Source: Actinomycetes bacterium (lineage in GTDB: Bacteria; Actinomycetota; Acidimicrobiia; Acidimicrobiales; Bog-793). Taken from it: 10,486 bases of DNA. Made by a program: the position numbers and the translations under genes. The notes under the pieces were generated by a model. That model searched no databases. It saw nothing but the letters and a program-made list of their open reading frames with translations, and had not been told where the DNA came from. The stretch lies in assembly GCA_021821585.1 (NCBI GenBank), contig JAKACF010000087.1, forward strand, positions 1 through 10,486, read 5' to 3'. Of the stretch, positions 1 through 6,582 are shown piece after piece (the stretch's first letter is position 1; the number at the start of each line of letters is the position of its first letter).

Positions 1-90
1 CACAGGTGCCGCCGGAGCGGCGCCAGAGGAACATCCTGCGCACGCGAGCTCGCGGCCGTCGATCGGATGCCTTCTTCTGCCACGTCTGTT

Positions 91-96
91 GAGGAG
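91..96 (+). promoter_or_regulatory. Ribosome-binding site deciding the TTG start of carD
   Basis: GAGGAG lies 8 bases before the TTG codon at 105. It supports this rare start, which also yields the conserved CarD N-terminus. No convincing promoter was found in bases 1-90. Confidence 0.7.
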
Positions 97-104
97 TTCT
101 GAAT

Positions 105-581
105 TTGTTCGACGTCGGGGACAAGGTCGTCTATCCACATCATGGGGCCGCGGTCGTAGAGCGTCGCGAGGTCCGCGAGCACTTCGGTGAGAAGCGTGAG
201 TACCTCGTGCTGCGCCTCGCGTACGGCGACCTCACGCTCATGGTCCCCGCCGACAACACCTCCGAGGTGGGACTGCGCGAGGTCATCAACGACGAGGAGG
301 TCGAGGAGGTCTTCGCCGTCCTTCGCAAGAAGGAGGCGCGGATGCCCACCAACTGGTCGCGGCGCTACAAGAACCACGTGGAGAAGCTCAAGTCCGGCGA
401 CATCTACCAGGTCGCCGAGGTCGTGCGGAACCTCTCCATCCGTGACAAGGACAAGGGCCTGTCGGCCGGCGAGAAGCGGATGCTGACCCGGGCGCGACAG
501 ATCCTCGTCTCGGAGCTCACCTTCGCCATCGGCGTGAGCGAAGAGGAAGCCGAGGAGCGCCTCAACTCGGCGCTGCCCTAG
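105..581 (+). CDS. carD: CarD-family transcriptional regulator
   Basis: CarD binds the RNA polymerase beta subunit and stabilises open promoter complexes, notably at rRNA and housekeeping promoters; this role is known from mycobacterial CarD. The 158-residue product has the expected size. Its N-terminal RNAP-interacting domain (about residues 1-52) opens with MFDVGDKVVYPHHGAA, typical of the family. The helical C-terminal DNA-binding domain contains NWSRRYK, where W84 matches the minor-groove-wedging tryptophan of mycobacterial CarD (W85). The TTG start at 105 is chosen because it gives the family N-terminus and follows GAGGAG (91-96) by 8 bases. ispD begins 14 bases after the stop, so co-transcription with the MEP-pathway genes is likely, as in many actinobacteria. 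Family assignment is very secure; regulatory targets in this organism are inferred. Confidence 0.96.
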   Translation: MFDVGDKVVYPHHGAAVVERREVREHFGEKREYLVLRLAYGDLTLMVPADNTSEVGLREVINDEEVEEVFAVLRKKEARMPTNWSRRYKNHVEKLKSGDIYQVAEVVRNLSIRDKDKGLSAGEKRMLTRARQILVSELTFAIGVSEEEAEERLNSALP

Positions 582-595
582 GCCCGGGGGGCCGC

Positions 596-1333
596 GTGCC
601 GGACTCCGTGTGGGCCGTCGTCGTGGCGGCCGGCCAGGGGACCCGCTTCGGCGGGCGAAAGCAGTTCGCCGTCGTCGGCACCCGAAGCGTCCTCGAGCAC
701 GCCGTCGCCGCCGTTGCGCCTGCGAGCGACGGCATCGTCGTCGTGCTGCCACCCGATCTCGCCGGGCGTCCCGACGCCCTCGACGCCCTCGGTCTGCGCC
801 CGGAGGCGGCGACGAGCGAGCTCAAGGTTGCCTGCGGGCGGGAGAGCCGGGCCGGCTCGGTCCGGGCCGGGCTCGAGGCGGTCCCCTCCCACTGTCGCAT
901 CGTCGTCGTCCACGACGCCGCCCGCCCGCTCGCCTCGCCGTCGCTGTGCGAGAGGGTCGTGGGGGCGGTGCGCGCCGGAGCGGACGGCGCCATCCCGGTT
1001 CTCGCCCTCACCGACACGGTGAAGCGGGTCGCCGGCTCCGAGGTGGTCGAGACCCTGGACCGGTCCGCCCTCGTGCGGGTCCAGACACCCCAGGCCTTCG
1101 AGGCAGCGGCGTTGCGGGCGGCGCACGCCGGCGATCCGGAGGCGACCGACGATGCCGGACTCGTCGAACGACGCGGCGGGCGCGTGGTCGTCGTGCCGGG
1201 GGAGGAGGCGAACGTGAAGCTCACCTCCGCCTCCGACCTCGCCCTCGTGTCGTGGTGGCACGGCCAGCTCTCCTCGGCTGGTGCCGGCGACGGCGCCGGC
1301 ACCGTGACGGCCCGTCCCGGGAGCGAGCCGTGA
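596..1333 (+). CDS. ispD: 2-C-methyl-D-erythritol 4-phosphate cytidylyltransferase
   Basis: IspD transfers CMP from CTP to 2-C-methyl-D-erythritol 4-phosphate in the cytoplasmic MEP pathway to isoprenoid precursors. Family signatures appear in order: AAGQGTR with R17 and K22 (CTP-binding loop), VHDAARPL around 105-112, TDTVKRV at 140-145, TLDR with R156 before QTPQAF, TDDAGLVERRGG at 184-195, and NVKLTSASDLALV with K208 near the end. At 245 residues it slightly exceeds the usual length of about 230, because of a Gly/Ala-rich tail after residue 222. The start is GTG, preceded only by a weak G-rich stretch (586-591), so it may rely on coupling to carD, which ends 14 bases upstream. The stop overlaps the ispF start by 4 bases. 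Confidence 0.95.
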   Translation: MPDSVWAVVVAAGQGTRFGGRKQFAVVGTRSVLEHAVAAVAPASDGIVVVLPPDLAGRPDALDALGLRPEAATSELKVACGRESRAGSVRAGLEAVPSHCRIVVVHDAARPLASPSLCERVVGAVRAGADGAIPVLALTDTVKRVAGSEVVETLDRSALVRVQTPQAFEAAALRAAHAGDPEATDDAGLVERRGGRVVVVPGEEANVKLTSASDLALVSWWHGQLSSAGAGDGAGTVTARPGSEP

Positions 1334-1806
1334 CCACCCGCAGCGGCATCGGGATCGACGTCCACCCCTTCTCGACCGATCCGGGACGGCCCCTCGTCCT
1401 CGGCGGTGTCCACTTCGTCGGTGAGCCCGGGCTCGAGGGTCACAGCGACGCCGACGTCGTCGCCCATGCCGTCTGCGACGCCATGCTCGGCGCCGCGGGA
1501 ATCGGCGACATCGGTCAGCACTTCCCCGACACGGACGAGCGGTGGCGCGGAGCCGATAGCCTGGTGCTTCTCGCCGAAGCCGCTGCCCGTGTGCGTGCGG
1601 CTGGCTACCGCTTCGTGAACGCAGACTGCACCGTGATCGCGGAGCGCCCACGCATCGTCGTGGCGCGGGATGAGATGATCACGAAGCTGACGGCGGCAGC
1701 CGGTGGCCCCGTGCACGTCAAGGCGACCAGGCCCGAGAAGCTCGGATCGCTCGGACGAGTCGAGGGCATCGCCTGTTGGGCAGTGGCTTCCGTCGAGGAG
1801 GTATGA
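1330..1806 (+). CDS. ispF: 2-C-methyl-D-erythritol 2,4-cyclodiphosphate synthase
   Basis: IspF cyclises CDP-methylerythritol 2-phosphate to MEcPP with release of CMP, in the same pathway as IspD. The 158-residue protein has the usual length. Metal ligands are visible: D10 and H12 in GIDVHPF, and H46 in the segment following GHSDADVV. Other signatures are GAAGIGDIGQHFPDTD and the CDP-binding C-terminal stretch RPEKLGSLGRVEGIACWAV. The GTG start is fixed by the GTGA overlap with the ispD stop, which indicates translational coupling. In enterobacteria ispD and ispF are also adjacent. IspE and the other MEP enzymes are not in this window. The end of the gene carries the ribosome-binding site of rlmB. 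Confidence 0.96.
   Translation: MTTRSGIGIDVHPFSTDPGRPLVLGGVHFVGEPGLEGHSDADVVAHAVCDAMLGAAGIGDIGQHFPDTDERWRGADSLVLLAEAAARVRAAGYRFVNADCTVIAERPRIVVARDEMITKLTAAAGGPVHVKATRPEKLGSLGRVEGIACWAVASVEEV
1795..1802 (+). promoter_or_regulatory. Strong ribosome-binding site of rlmB inside the end of ispF
   Basis: GAGGAGGT overlaps the last codons of ispF and lies 5 bases before the ATG at 1808. It decides the rlmB start: the frame is also open upstream from 1703, but that part is the antisense-like shadow of ispF. Confidence 0.75.
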
Positions 1807-1807
1807 G

Positions 1808-3499
1808 ATGAGCGCCACTGGCGACGACGAGCGCCGGCGCGACCGGGAAGGGCGCGACGACCGGGGCGGTGCGCGCCCCGACCGGGAGCGCGGTACCGGT
1901 AGGACGAGCGGAGGCGACCGCGGCGGCTACGGCGACCGCCCGCGCAGGACCGGAGGCGAGGGCGGTGCTCCCGGACGCCAGGGTGGCTACGGCCAGCGCC
2001 GCGAGGGCGGCGGGTACGGTGGACAACGCCGCGAGGGTGGCGGCGGCTACGGCCAGGGCCGCGAGGGTGGATACGGCCAGCGCCGCGAAGGCGGCGGGTA
2101 CGGACAGCGCCGCGAAGGCGGCGGCTACGGCCAGCGCCGCGAGGGTGGGTACGGCCAGCGCCGCGAAGGCGGCGGGTACGGACAGCGCCGCGAAGGTGGC
2201 GGCTACGGCCAGCGCCGCGAAGGCGGCGGGTACGGACAGCGCCGCGAGGGCGGCGGGTACGGACAGCGCCGCGAGGGCGGCGGGTATGGCCCGCGTCGCG
2301 AGGGCGGCGGGTCCGGCCAGCGGCGCGAAGGCGGCGGGTATGGCCCGCGTCGCGAGGGCGGCGGGTCCGGCCAGCGGCGCGAAGGCGGCGGGTATGGCCC
2401 GCGTCGCGAGGGCGGCGGGTACGGACAACGCCGCGAGGGTGGATACGGCCAACGCCGCGAAGGCGGCGGGTACGGACAACGCCGCGAGGGCGGCTACGGC
2501 CCGCGGCGGGAGAGAGAGGGGTGGTCCGGGCGCGGGCAGGCCTCGGGCGGCGTGCGCCGCTACGTCGAGCCGGAGCCCAGCGACCAGGAAGAGACGGGGA
2601 GCGCCGAGGAGCCCCGCTCGCTCGGACGGGCCGCCACGACCGGGAGGAACCTCTGGAACCCGAGCCCTCCCGGTGCCCGGCGACCGGATCGGGGCCCGTC
2701 AGGCGGTGCGCGCCGCTCGACCAACACCGTGGGTGGCGAGCAGGTGGAGGGCCGGCAGGCCGTCCGCGAGCTGCTGGCCGCCGGGAAGAGGGCGGTGAGC
2801 GAGATCTGGCTGATCGAGGGGAACGACCCCTCGCCCATCCTCGGTGAGATCGACAACCTCGCCCGCAAGGGGCACGTCCCGGTCCGCATGGTCTCGCCCC
2901 GGCGCCTCGAGAGCGTCCAGCGGACGGAGACCCCCCAGGGCGTCGTCGCCTTCGCCGAGCCGCTCGCCTCGCACGACCTCGAGGAGCTCGCCCTCGCCCG
3001 CAAGGAGGGGGAGGGCGACAAGACCGGCCCCGCGCCCTTCCTCGTCGTCGTGGACGGCGTGACCGACCCGCACAACCTCGGGGCGATCCTGAGGAGTGCC
3101 GAGTGCGCCGGGGCGACCGGCGCCGTGCTGCCCCGTCACCGGGCGGTGCACGTCACCGCCGCCGTCACCAAGGCCGCCGCCGGCGCCGTCGAGCACCTGC
3201 GGATCGCTCTCGTCCCCGGGATCCCGAGCGCCCTGCAGGACCTCGAGCGTCTCGGCGTGCGGACCGTCGGGCTCGACGAGCACGGTGAGACCTCCCTGTT
3301 CGACCTCGACTTCGCCGGCGATCCGGTCGCCCTCGTCCTCGGGGCGGAGGGCCGGGGCCTCTCGCCGCTCTCGCGCCGGCGGTGCGACGTCGTGGCGAAC
3401 ATCCCGCTGCACGGCGAGATCCCCTCGCTCAACGTCTCGACGGCGGCTGCCGTCGCTTGCTTCGAGGTCGCCCGGTCCCGGAGCCGTCGCTCCGGCTGA
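1808..3499 (+). CDS. rlmB: RlmB/TrmH-type 23S rRNA 2'-O-methyltransferase with repeat-rich N-terminus
   Basis: This is a SPOUT-class (SpoU) methyltransferase, most like RlmB, which methylates the 2'-hydroxyl of G2251 in the 23S rRNA peptidyl-transferase region using SAM. The ATG at 1808 follows GAGGAGGT (1795-1802) by 5 bases. A 307-residue N-terminal region precedes the enzyme: an Arg/Asp-rich lead (1-58), then 20 tandem Gly-Tyr-Gln-Arg-Arg-Glu units (59-235), then a disordered linker. The SpoU substrate-binding domain starts near 308 (VGGEQVEGRQAVRELL). The catalytic domain runs from about 410, with motif 1 N423 and R429 (HNLGAILRSAE), motif 2 E514 (LGAEGRGLS) and motif 3 N542 and S544 (IPSLNVSTAA). 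All key residues are present, so the enzyme should be active. At 563 residues it is about twice the usual 240-320. The family is secure; the exact target base is inferred. Confidence 0.9.
   Translation: MSATGDDERRRDREGRDDRGGARPDRERGTGRTSGGDRGGYGDRPRRTGGEGGAPGRQGGYGQRREGGGYGGQRREGGGGYGQGREGGYGQRREGGGYGQRREGGGYGQRREGGYGQRREGGGYGQRREGGGYGQRREGGGYGQRREGGGYGQRREGGGYGPRREGGGSGQRREGGGYGPRREGGGSGQRREGGGYGPRREGGGYGQRREGGYGQRREGGGYGQRREGGYGPRREREGWSGRGQASGGVRRYVEPEPSDQEETGSAEEPRSLGRAATTGRNLWNPSPPGARRPDRGPSGGARRSTNTVGGEQVEGRQAVRELLAAGKRAVSEIWLIEGNDPSPILGEIDNLARKGHVPVRMVSPRRLESVQRTETPQGVVAFAEPLASHDLEELALARKEGEGDKTGPAPFLVVVDGVTDPHNLGAILRSAECAGATGAVLPRHRAVHVTAAVTKAAAGAVEHLRIALVPGIPSALQDLERLGVRTVGLDEHGETSLFDLDFAGDPVALVLGAEGRGLSPLSRRRCDVVANIPLHGEIPSLNVSTAAAVACFEVARSRSRRSG
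1982..2512 (+). repeat. Tandem 24/27/30-bp coding repeat in rlmB (20 units)
   Basis: Twenty consecutive units encode variants of GGGYGQRRE: five of 8 residues, thirteen of 9 and two of 10, totalling exactly 177 residues (59-235) and 531 bases. Variants are GGGYGPRRE and GGGSGQRRE. Units 12-16 form a higher-order repeat with period 54 bp: the GGGYGPRRE-GGGSGQRRE pair starting at 2276 is repeated at 2330 with apparently identical bases and begins a third time at 2384. Such near-identity suggests recent expansion by slippage or unequal recombination, so copy number may vary between strains. The region is a place where short-read assembly could collapse. Confidence 0.95.
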
Positions 3500-3555
3500 G
3501 CCGCCAGGGGTCGCGGCGCTCCGTTCGCCCTGCCAGCGCGAGCCGTGGCTGCTCA

Positions 3556-3580
3556 GGCCGCGCCCCCGGGGTGAGCGGCC
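3556..3580 (+). terminator. Weak hairpin after rlmB
   Basis: GGCCGC (3556-3561) can pair with GCGGCC (3575-3580), with a C-run and G-run between them that can extend the stem. It begins 56 bases after the rlmB stop. No T-tract follows, so termination here is uncertain. Confidence 0.2.
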
Positions 3581-3612
3581 CGTCTGCGGCGCCGATCCTT
3601 CCCCGGGGAACG

Positions 3613-3641
3613 TCGACATTGTGCGGCACCAGGCGTACTAT
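3613..3641 (+). promoter_or_regulatory. Promoter-like -35/-10 pair between rlmB and pdxH
   Basis: TCGACA (3613-3618) matches the sigma70 -35 consensus in 5 of 6 positions. It is 17 bases from TACTAT (3636-3641), which matches the -10 consensus in 4 of 6 positions including the key first TA and last T. The spacing is ideal and such AT-containing hexamers are uncommon in this GC-rich DNA. Transcription would start near 3648, heading into a segment with no protein gene. The call rests on pattern only. Confidence 0.4.
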
Positions 3642-3645
3642 CGCC

Positions 3646-3750
3646 GCCGGGGTGCACGCGCGTTCTTCGACTCCCCACGTCGTGGAGCCCGGCATCCCCT
3701 GCCCCCCATCGAGCGGAGAGGCAGCCTTACCGCCAGGGCTGCCTCTCTGC
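3646..3750 (+). ncRNA. Candidate small RNA of about 100 nt, unknown family
   Basis: The segment lies just after a promoter-like pair and ends in a perfect 11-bp hairpin. GCCGGG (3646-3651) can pair with CCCGGC (3688-3693), enclosing a CCAC/GTGG hairpin (about 3671-3687), so the 5' part can fold into a closed domain. No significant open frame with a ribosome-binding site was found here. I checked it against tRNA shape: TTCGACTCC occurs, but its flanks do not form a T-arm. It does not show the conserved SRP RNA loop bases. It could equally be the untranslated terminator region between convergent rlmB and pdxH. Confidence 0.3.
3716..3747. terminator. Bidirectional hairpin between convergent rlmB and pdxH
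   Basis: GAGAGGCAGCC (3716-3726) and GGCTGCCTCTC (3737-3747) form a perfect 11-bp stem with a 10-base loop. It lies between the stops of the plus-strand rlmB and the minus-strand pdxH (48 bases past the latter), where a shared terminator is expected. The trailing T-tract is poor on both strands, which is common in high-GC actinobacteria. Confidence 0.65.
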
Positions 3751-3794
3751 GCGCTCTGGATGTGGCCGTCCGCTGCCGGGTCCGCCGGAGGCGC

Positions 3795-4460
3795 TCAGGG
3801 CTGGATCCGCCGCCAGGTCCATCCGGCCGCCGACCCGGCCCCGAGGCCCCCCGCCCGCTCGTAGAAGACCCGGCGGTGCAGCCGCGTCTGTGAGCCCTCC
3901 CAGAACTCGACGGTCGAGGGCACGAGGCCGTAGGCCTGGTAGCTCTCGGGGCGGGCGATCGGACCCGGTGCGGCCGCCACGGCGTCGGCGACGGCGAACA
4001 GCTCCTGCTCCTCGGTGAGGGAGGCGATCGGCTCGCCCTCCCGGGTGGCGATGGAGGCCGCCTGGTTCGCCCGTGCACGGCGGGCCCACATCTCGTCGCT
4101 CGTCGCCCTCGGGAGCGGGCGAGCCTCTCCGGTCACGCAGATCTGGCGGTGGACCTCGCGCCAGAACAGGGTGATGGCGGCATGCGGGTTGGCGGCGAGC
4201 TCGACCCCCTTGCGGCTGTAGTCCTCCGACTCGAAGACGAGCCGGTGCTCGTCCCAGCCCTTCAACAAGACGGTCCGGGCCGAGACCACGCCACGGGGGG
4301 ATGCGGTGGACAGGGTCACCGACGTCGGGAAGAGCACGCCGGCGGCCTCTGCGCGCTCCATCCACTCGCCGAGGAGGCCGAGCGGCTCAGCCGGCGGGTC
4401 GTCGAGACCCCAGCTCGGAGGATGCGTGAGCCGGTCTCCCGGCGGGTCGCCGGTGGTCAG
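3795..4460 (-). CDS. pdxH: PdxH-type pyridoxamine/pyridoxine 5'-phosphate oxidase
   Basis: PdxH is an FMN enzyme that oxidises PNP or PMP to pyridoxal 5'-phosphate. Counting from the CTG start, visible motifs are SARTVLLKG (R62, K67) and DYSRKG (81-85) for FMN phosphate binding, REVHRQICVTGEARPL (R101, Q106), and the substrate-binding VEFWEGSQTRLHRR (R193, H195). The C-terminus WTWRRIQP resembles the family ending W-x-x-x-RLAP. The usual PHW-GGYRV stretch is replaced by RPESYQAYGLV, so this is a divergent member. The start is unsettled: CTG at 4460 gives 221 residues, the normal length, and a CTGA overlap with the citrate synthase stop. The first ATG (4361) would give 188 residues and remove the N-terminal helix. 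Neither has a strong ribosome-binding site, so coupling to gltA is likely. Confidence 0.85.
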   Translation of the reverse strand: MTTGDPPGDRLTHPPSWGLDDPPAEPLGLLGEWMERAEAAGVLFPTSVTLSTASPRGVVSARTVLLKGWDEHRLVFESEDYSRKGVELAANPHAAITLFWREVHRQICVTGEARPLPRATSDEMWARRARANQAASIATREGEPIASLTEEQELFAVADAVAAAPGPIARPESYQAYGLVPSTVEFWEGSQTRLHRRVFYERAGGLGAGSAAGWTWRRIQP

Positions 4461-5725
4461 CGGTTCTCGAGCGGTACGTAGTCCCGCCGGGCGGTGCCCG
4501 TGTAGAGCTGGCGGGGGCGGGCGATCTTGGTCTCCTGGTCCAGCATCTCGACCCAGTGGGCGAGCCAGCCGGAGGTGCGCGGGATGGCGAAGAGCACCGG
4601 GAACATCTCCATCGGGAAGCCCATCGCCTGGTAGATGAGGCCGGTGAAGAAGTCGACGTTCGGGTAGAGCTTGCGCGAGACGAAGTAGTCGTCGGCGAGC
4701 GCCGCTTCCTCGAGCTTGAGGGCGATGTCGAGCAGCGGGTTCTTGCCGGTCACCTCGAAGACGTCGTAGGCGACGTTGCGGACGATCTTCGCCCTCGGGT
4801 CGTAGTTCTTGTAGACGCGGTGCCCGAAGCCCTGCAGGCGGCCGTGGCCCTCCTTCACCGACTTGATGAAGTCGGGGACGTTCTCCATGGAGCCGATCTC
4901 GATCAGCATGCGGATCACCGCCTCGTTGGCGCCGCCGTGGCGCGGCCCGTACAGGGCGGCGGCGGCCGCCGCGCAGGACGAGTACGGGTCCGCGTGCGAG
5001 GAGCCGACGACCCGCATGGCCGTCGTCGAGCAGTTCTGCTCGTGGTCGGCGTGGAGGATGAACAGCACGTCGACGGCACGGGCGAGGGCGGGGTTGGCGT
5101 CGAAGCGGGGCTCGGCCGTCTTCCACATCATCGAGAGGAAGTTGGCGGCGAAGCTGAGGGAGTTGTCGGGGTAGACGAAGGGCATCCCGACGCTGAAGCG
5201 GTGGGCGGCGGCCGCCAGCGTCGGCATCTTCGCGATGAGGCGGATGATCTGCTTGTAGCGGATCTCCGGGTCGAAGATGTCCTTCGCCTCGGGGTAGAAG
5301 GTCGACAGGGCGGCGACGGCCGAGACGAGGATGCCCATCGGGTGGGCGTCGTAGTGGAAGCCTTCGAGGAAGCGCTTGCGCACGTTCTCGTGGATGAAGG
5401 TGTGGTACGTGATCTCGTGGGTCCACTGCTCGAGCTCGGCGGCGTTCGGCAGCTCGCCGTGCAGCAGCAGGTAGGCGACCTCGAGGTAGGAGGAGTGCTC
5501 GGCCAGCTGCTCGATCGGGTACCCGCGGTACTCGAGCTTGCCGGCGTCGCCGTCGATGTAGGTGATCGAGCTCTCGGCCGCGGCGGTCGTCATGAAGGCA
5601 GGGTCGTAGAACCAGATCCCCGGCAGCAGCTTGCTCCACTCCTCGGCCGACACGCCGCCGTCGACGATCGGTACCTCGATGGACTCACCGCTCCGGTTGT
5701 CCGTGATCGTGATGCTCTCTGCCAC
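4457..5725 (-). CDS. gltA: Citrate synthase
   Basis: The enzyme condenses acetyl-CoA and oxaloacetate to citrate, the entry step of the TCA cycle, in the cytoplasm. The 422-residue length fits type II (hexameric, GltA-like) citrate synthases, which have an N-terminal beta domain before the core; ITITDNRSGESIEVPI fits that domain. The catalytic triad is visible as H263 (GPRHGGANEA), H302 (GFGHRVYKNYDPRA) and D358 (PNVDFFTGL). LHADHEQNCSTT (224-235) is another family signature. The GTG at 5725 is chosen because GGAGGAGGT lies 9 bases upstream and the frame further upstream lacks family similarity. The gene is followed directly by pdxH with frame overlap. It is separated from the upstream alpha/beta hydrolase by 125 bases, so it may have its own promoter. 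Confidence 0.97.
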   Translation of the reverse strand: MAESITITDNRSGESIEVPIVDGGVSAEEWSKLLPGIWFYDPAFMTTAAAESSITYIDGDAGKLEYRGYPIEQLAEHSSYLEVAYLLLHGELPNAAELEQWTHEITYHTFIHENVRKRFLEGFHYDAHPMGILVSAVAALSTFYPEAKDIFDPEIRYKQIIRLIAKMPTLAAAAHRFSVGMPFVYPDNSLSFAANFLSMMWKTAEPRFDANPALARAVDVLFILHADHEQNCSTTAMRVVGSSHADPYSSCAAAAAALYGPRHGGANEAVIRMLIEIGSMENVPDFIKSVKEGHGRLQGFGHRVYKNYDPRAKIVRNVAYDVFEVTGKNPLLDIALKLEEAALADDYFVSRKLYPNVDFFTGLIYQAMGFPMEMFPVLFAIPRTSGWLAHWVEMLDQETKIARPRQLYTGTARRDYVPLENR

Positions 5726-5734
5726 GACTCCGCG

Positions 5735-5743
5735 ACCTCCTCC
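5735..5743 (-). promoter_or_regulatory. Strong ribosome-binding site deciding the GTG start of gltA
   Basis: GGAGGAGGT on the minus strand lies 9 bases before the GTG at 5725. This excludes the longer upstream frame that stays open to 6010. Confidence 0.75.
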
Positions 5744-5780
5744 GTCCCACGGCACACGTGCCCGTGCGCGCAACGGGGCC

Positions 5781-5786
5781 ATCCTA
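5781..5786 (-). promoter_or_regulatory. Possible -10 element for gltA
   Basis: TAGGAT on the minus strand, in the 125-base gap before gltA, matches 4 of 6 -10 positions. It would place a start about 50 bases before the GTG. No good -35 was found 16-19 bases upstream, so support is weak. A small GCCGC/GCGGC hairpin (5836-5848) at the end of the preceding hydrolase could separate the transcripts. Confidence 0.25.
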
Positions 5787-5850
5787 TGGCGGTCGGGTTC
5801 CGATTCGACATTCGAGGTGCCGCAGTGCGCCGGTCGCCGCCGGGCGGCTC

Positions 5851-6582
5851 TCAGGAAAGGCGGCTGGCGAGGTAGCGGGCGCTCCAGGCGAACTCCCGGT
5901 CGGGGACCCCGCCGTGCGGGCCGGGGTTGGCATGCAGGGTCTTGTCGGGCGAGCCGAGCGCCTCGAACAGCTCGAAGGCGGTCTCTTTCGGGAAGAGCTC
6001 GTCGGACCACTGGACGAGGAACGCGACCGGGCAGCGGACGCGCACGGCGTCGCTCATGATGCGCTCAGCGGTCGGCCCCGTCGCGCCCATGAGGCCGAGG
6101 ACGGCTGCCTCGACCCGCTCGTCGGCGGCGACGAAGGGGAGCCCGAGGATCGTGCCCATCGAGAGACCCCAGTAGCCGACGGGGCCCCGGACGCCCGGGA
6201 GGTCGAGCAGGGCGTCGAGGGTGGCCCGCCAGTCCTCCACCATCCGGTCGGTCATCTGGGCGTCGCTCGACCACATGGCGGCGAAGTCGAGGAAGGCGCG
6301 CCGGCCGTCCCTCCCGCCGTCCTCCCGCCGCGCTCCGTGCACCGGGCCGTCGATGGCGGCCGCCGCGATGGAGAACTCCGCCGCCAGGCTCCGCCCGAGA
6401 CGCCGGACGTAGCCCTGGTAGCGGCTGCCCGAGGCGCCGTGGCCGATGAGGACGAGCGGGCTGCCGGGCTCGGGCGGCTCCGGGGGGCTCCACAGCGCCC
6501 CGGGGACGGCGCGGCCGCCGACGTCGAGGAGGAGGCCCCGGTGGCGCACTCCCCGCACGACCTCGTCGTCGAGGAGCTTCAT
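5851..6582 (-). CDS. Alpha/beta hydrolase (dienelactone hydrolase-like or esterase)
   Basis: A 243-residue cytoplasmic alpha/beta hydrolase with no signal peptide. HGASGSR (48-54) follows the strand VLIG and supplies the oxyanion hole. The nucleophile elbow is GLSMG with S141. The acid is probably D194 in VQWSDELFP and the base H223 in NPGPHGG. Order and spacing fit a Ser-Asp-His triad in a single-domain hydrolase without a large lid. The segment MVEDWRATLDALLDLPGVRGPVGYWG before the elbow is typical of dienelactone hydrolase-like or acyl-peptidase-like esterases. The substrate cannot be told from sequence. The ATG at 6582 overlaps the stop of the GNAT gene (ATGA), implying translational coupling to the Nudix-GNAT pair. 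Confidence 0.85.
   Translation of the reverse strand: MKLLDDEVVRGVRHRGLLLDVGGRAVPGALWSPPEPPEPGSPLVLIGHGASGSRYQGYVRRLGRSLAAEFSIAAAAIDGPVHGARREDGGRDGRRAFLDFAAMWSSDAQMTDRMVEDWRATLDALLDLPGVRGPVGYWGLSMGTILGLPFVAADERVEAAVLGLMGATGPTAERIMSDAVRVRCPVAFLVQWSDELFPKETAFELFEALGSPDKTLHANPGPHGGVPDREFAWSARYLASRLS

Noticed and set aside
1..104. Open frames at the left edge as the tail of an upstream gene
   Set aside because: More than one frame is open over this short stretch and none gives a recognisable protein end. Only the carD ribosome-binding site can be supported.
1718..2479. Minus-strand Ala/Val/Pro repeat protein opposite rlmB
   Set aside because: It is the mirror reading of the rlmB tandem repeat. 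Periodicity comes from the DNA repeat and there is no ribosome-binding site.
1982..2512. CRISPR-like array
   Set aside because: The repeats are contiguous, without unique spacers, and are translated in frame within rlmB.
3658..3690. TTCGACTCC, resembling a tRNA T-loop
   Set aside because: The five bases before it do not pair with those after it, and no acceptor, D or anticodon arm fits around it.
4556..5875. Long plus-strand open frame opposite gltA
   Set aside because: It is the antisense shadow of a clearly conserved citrate synthase. The product is a Glu/Val/Asp/Arg-rich string without a recognisable domain, as expected from GC-rich third positions.
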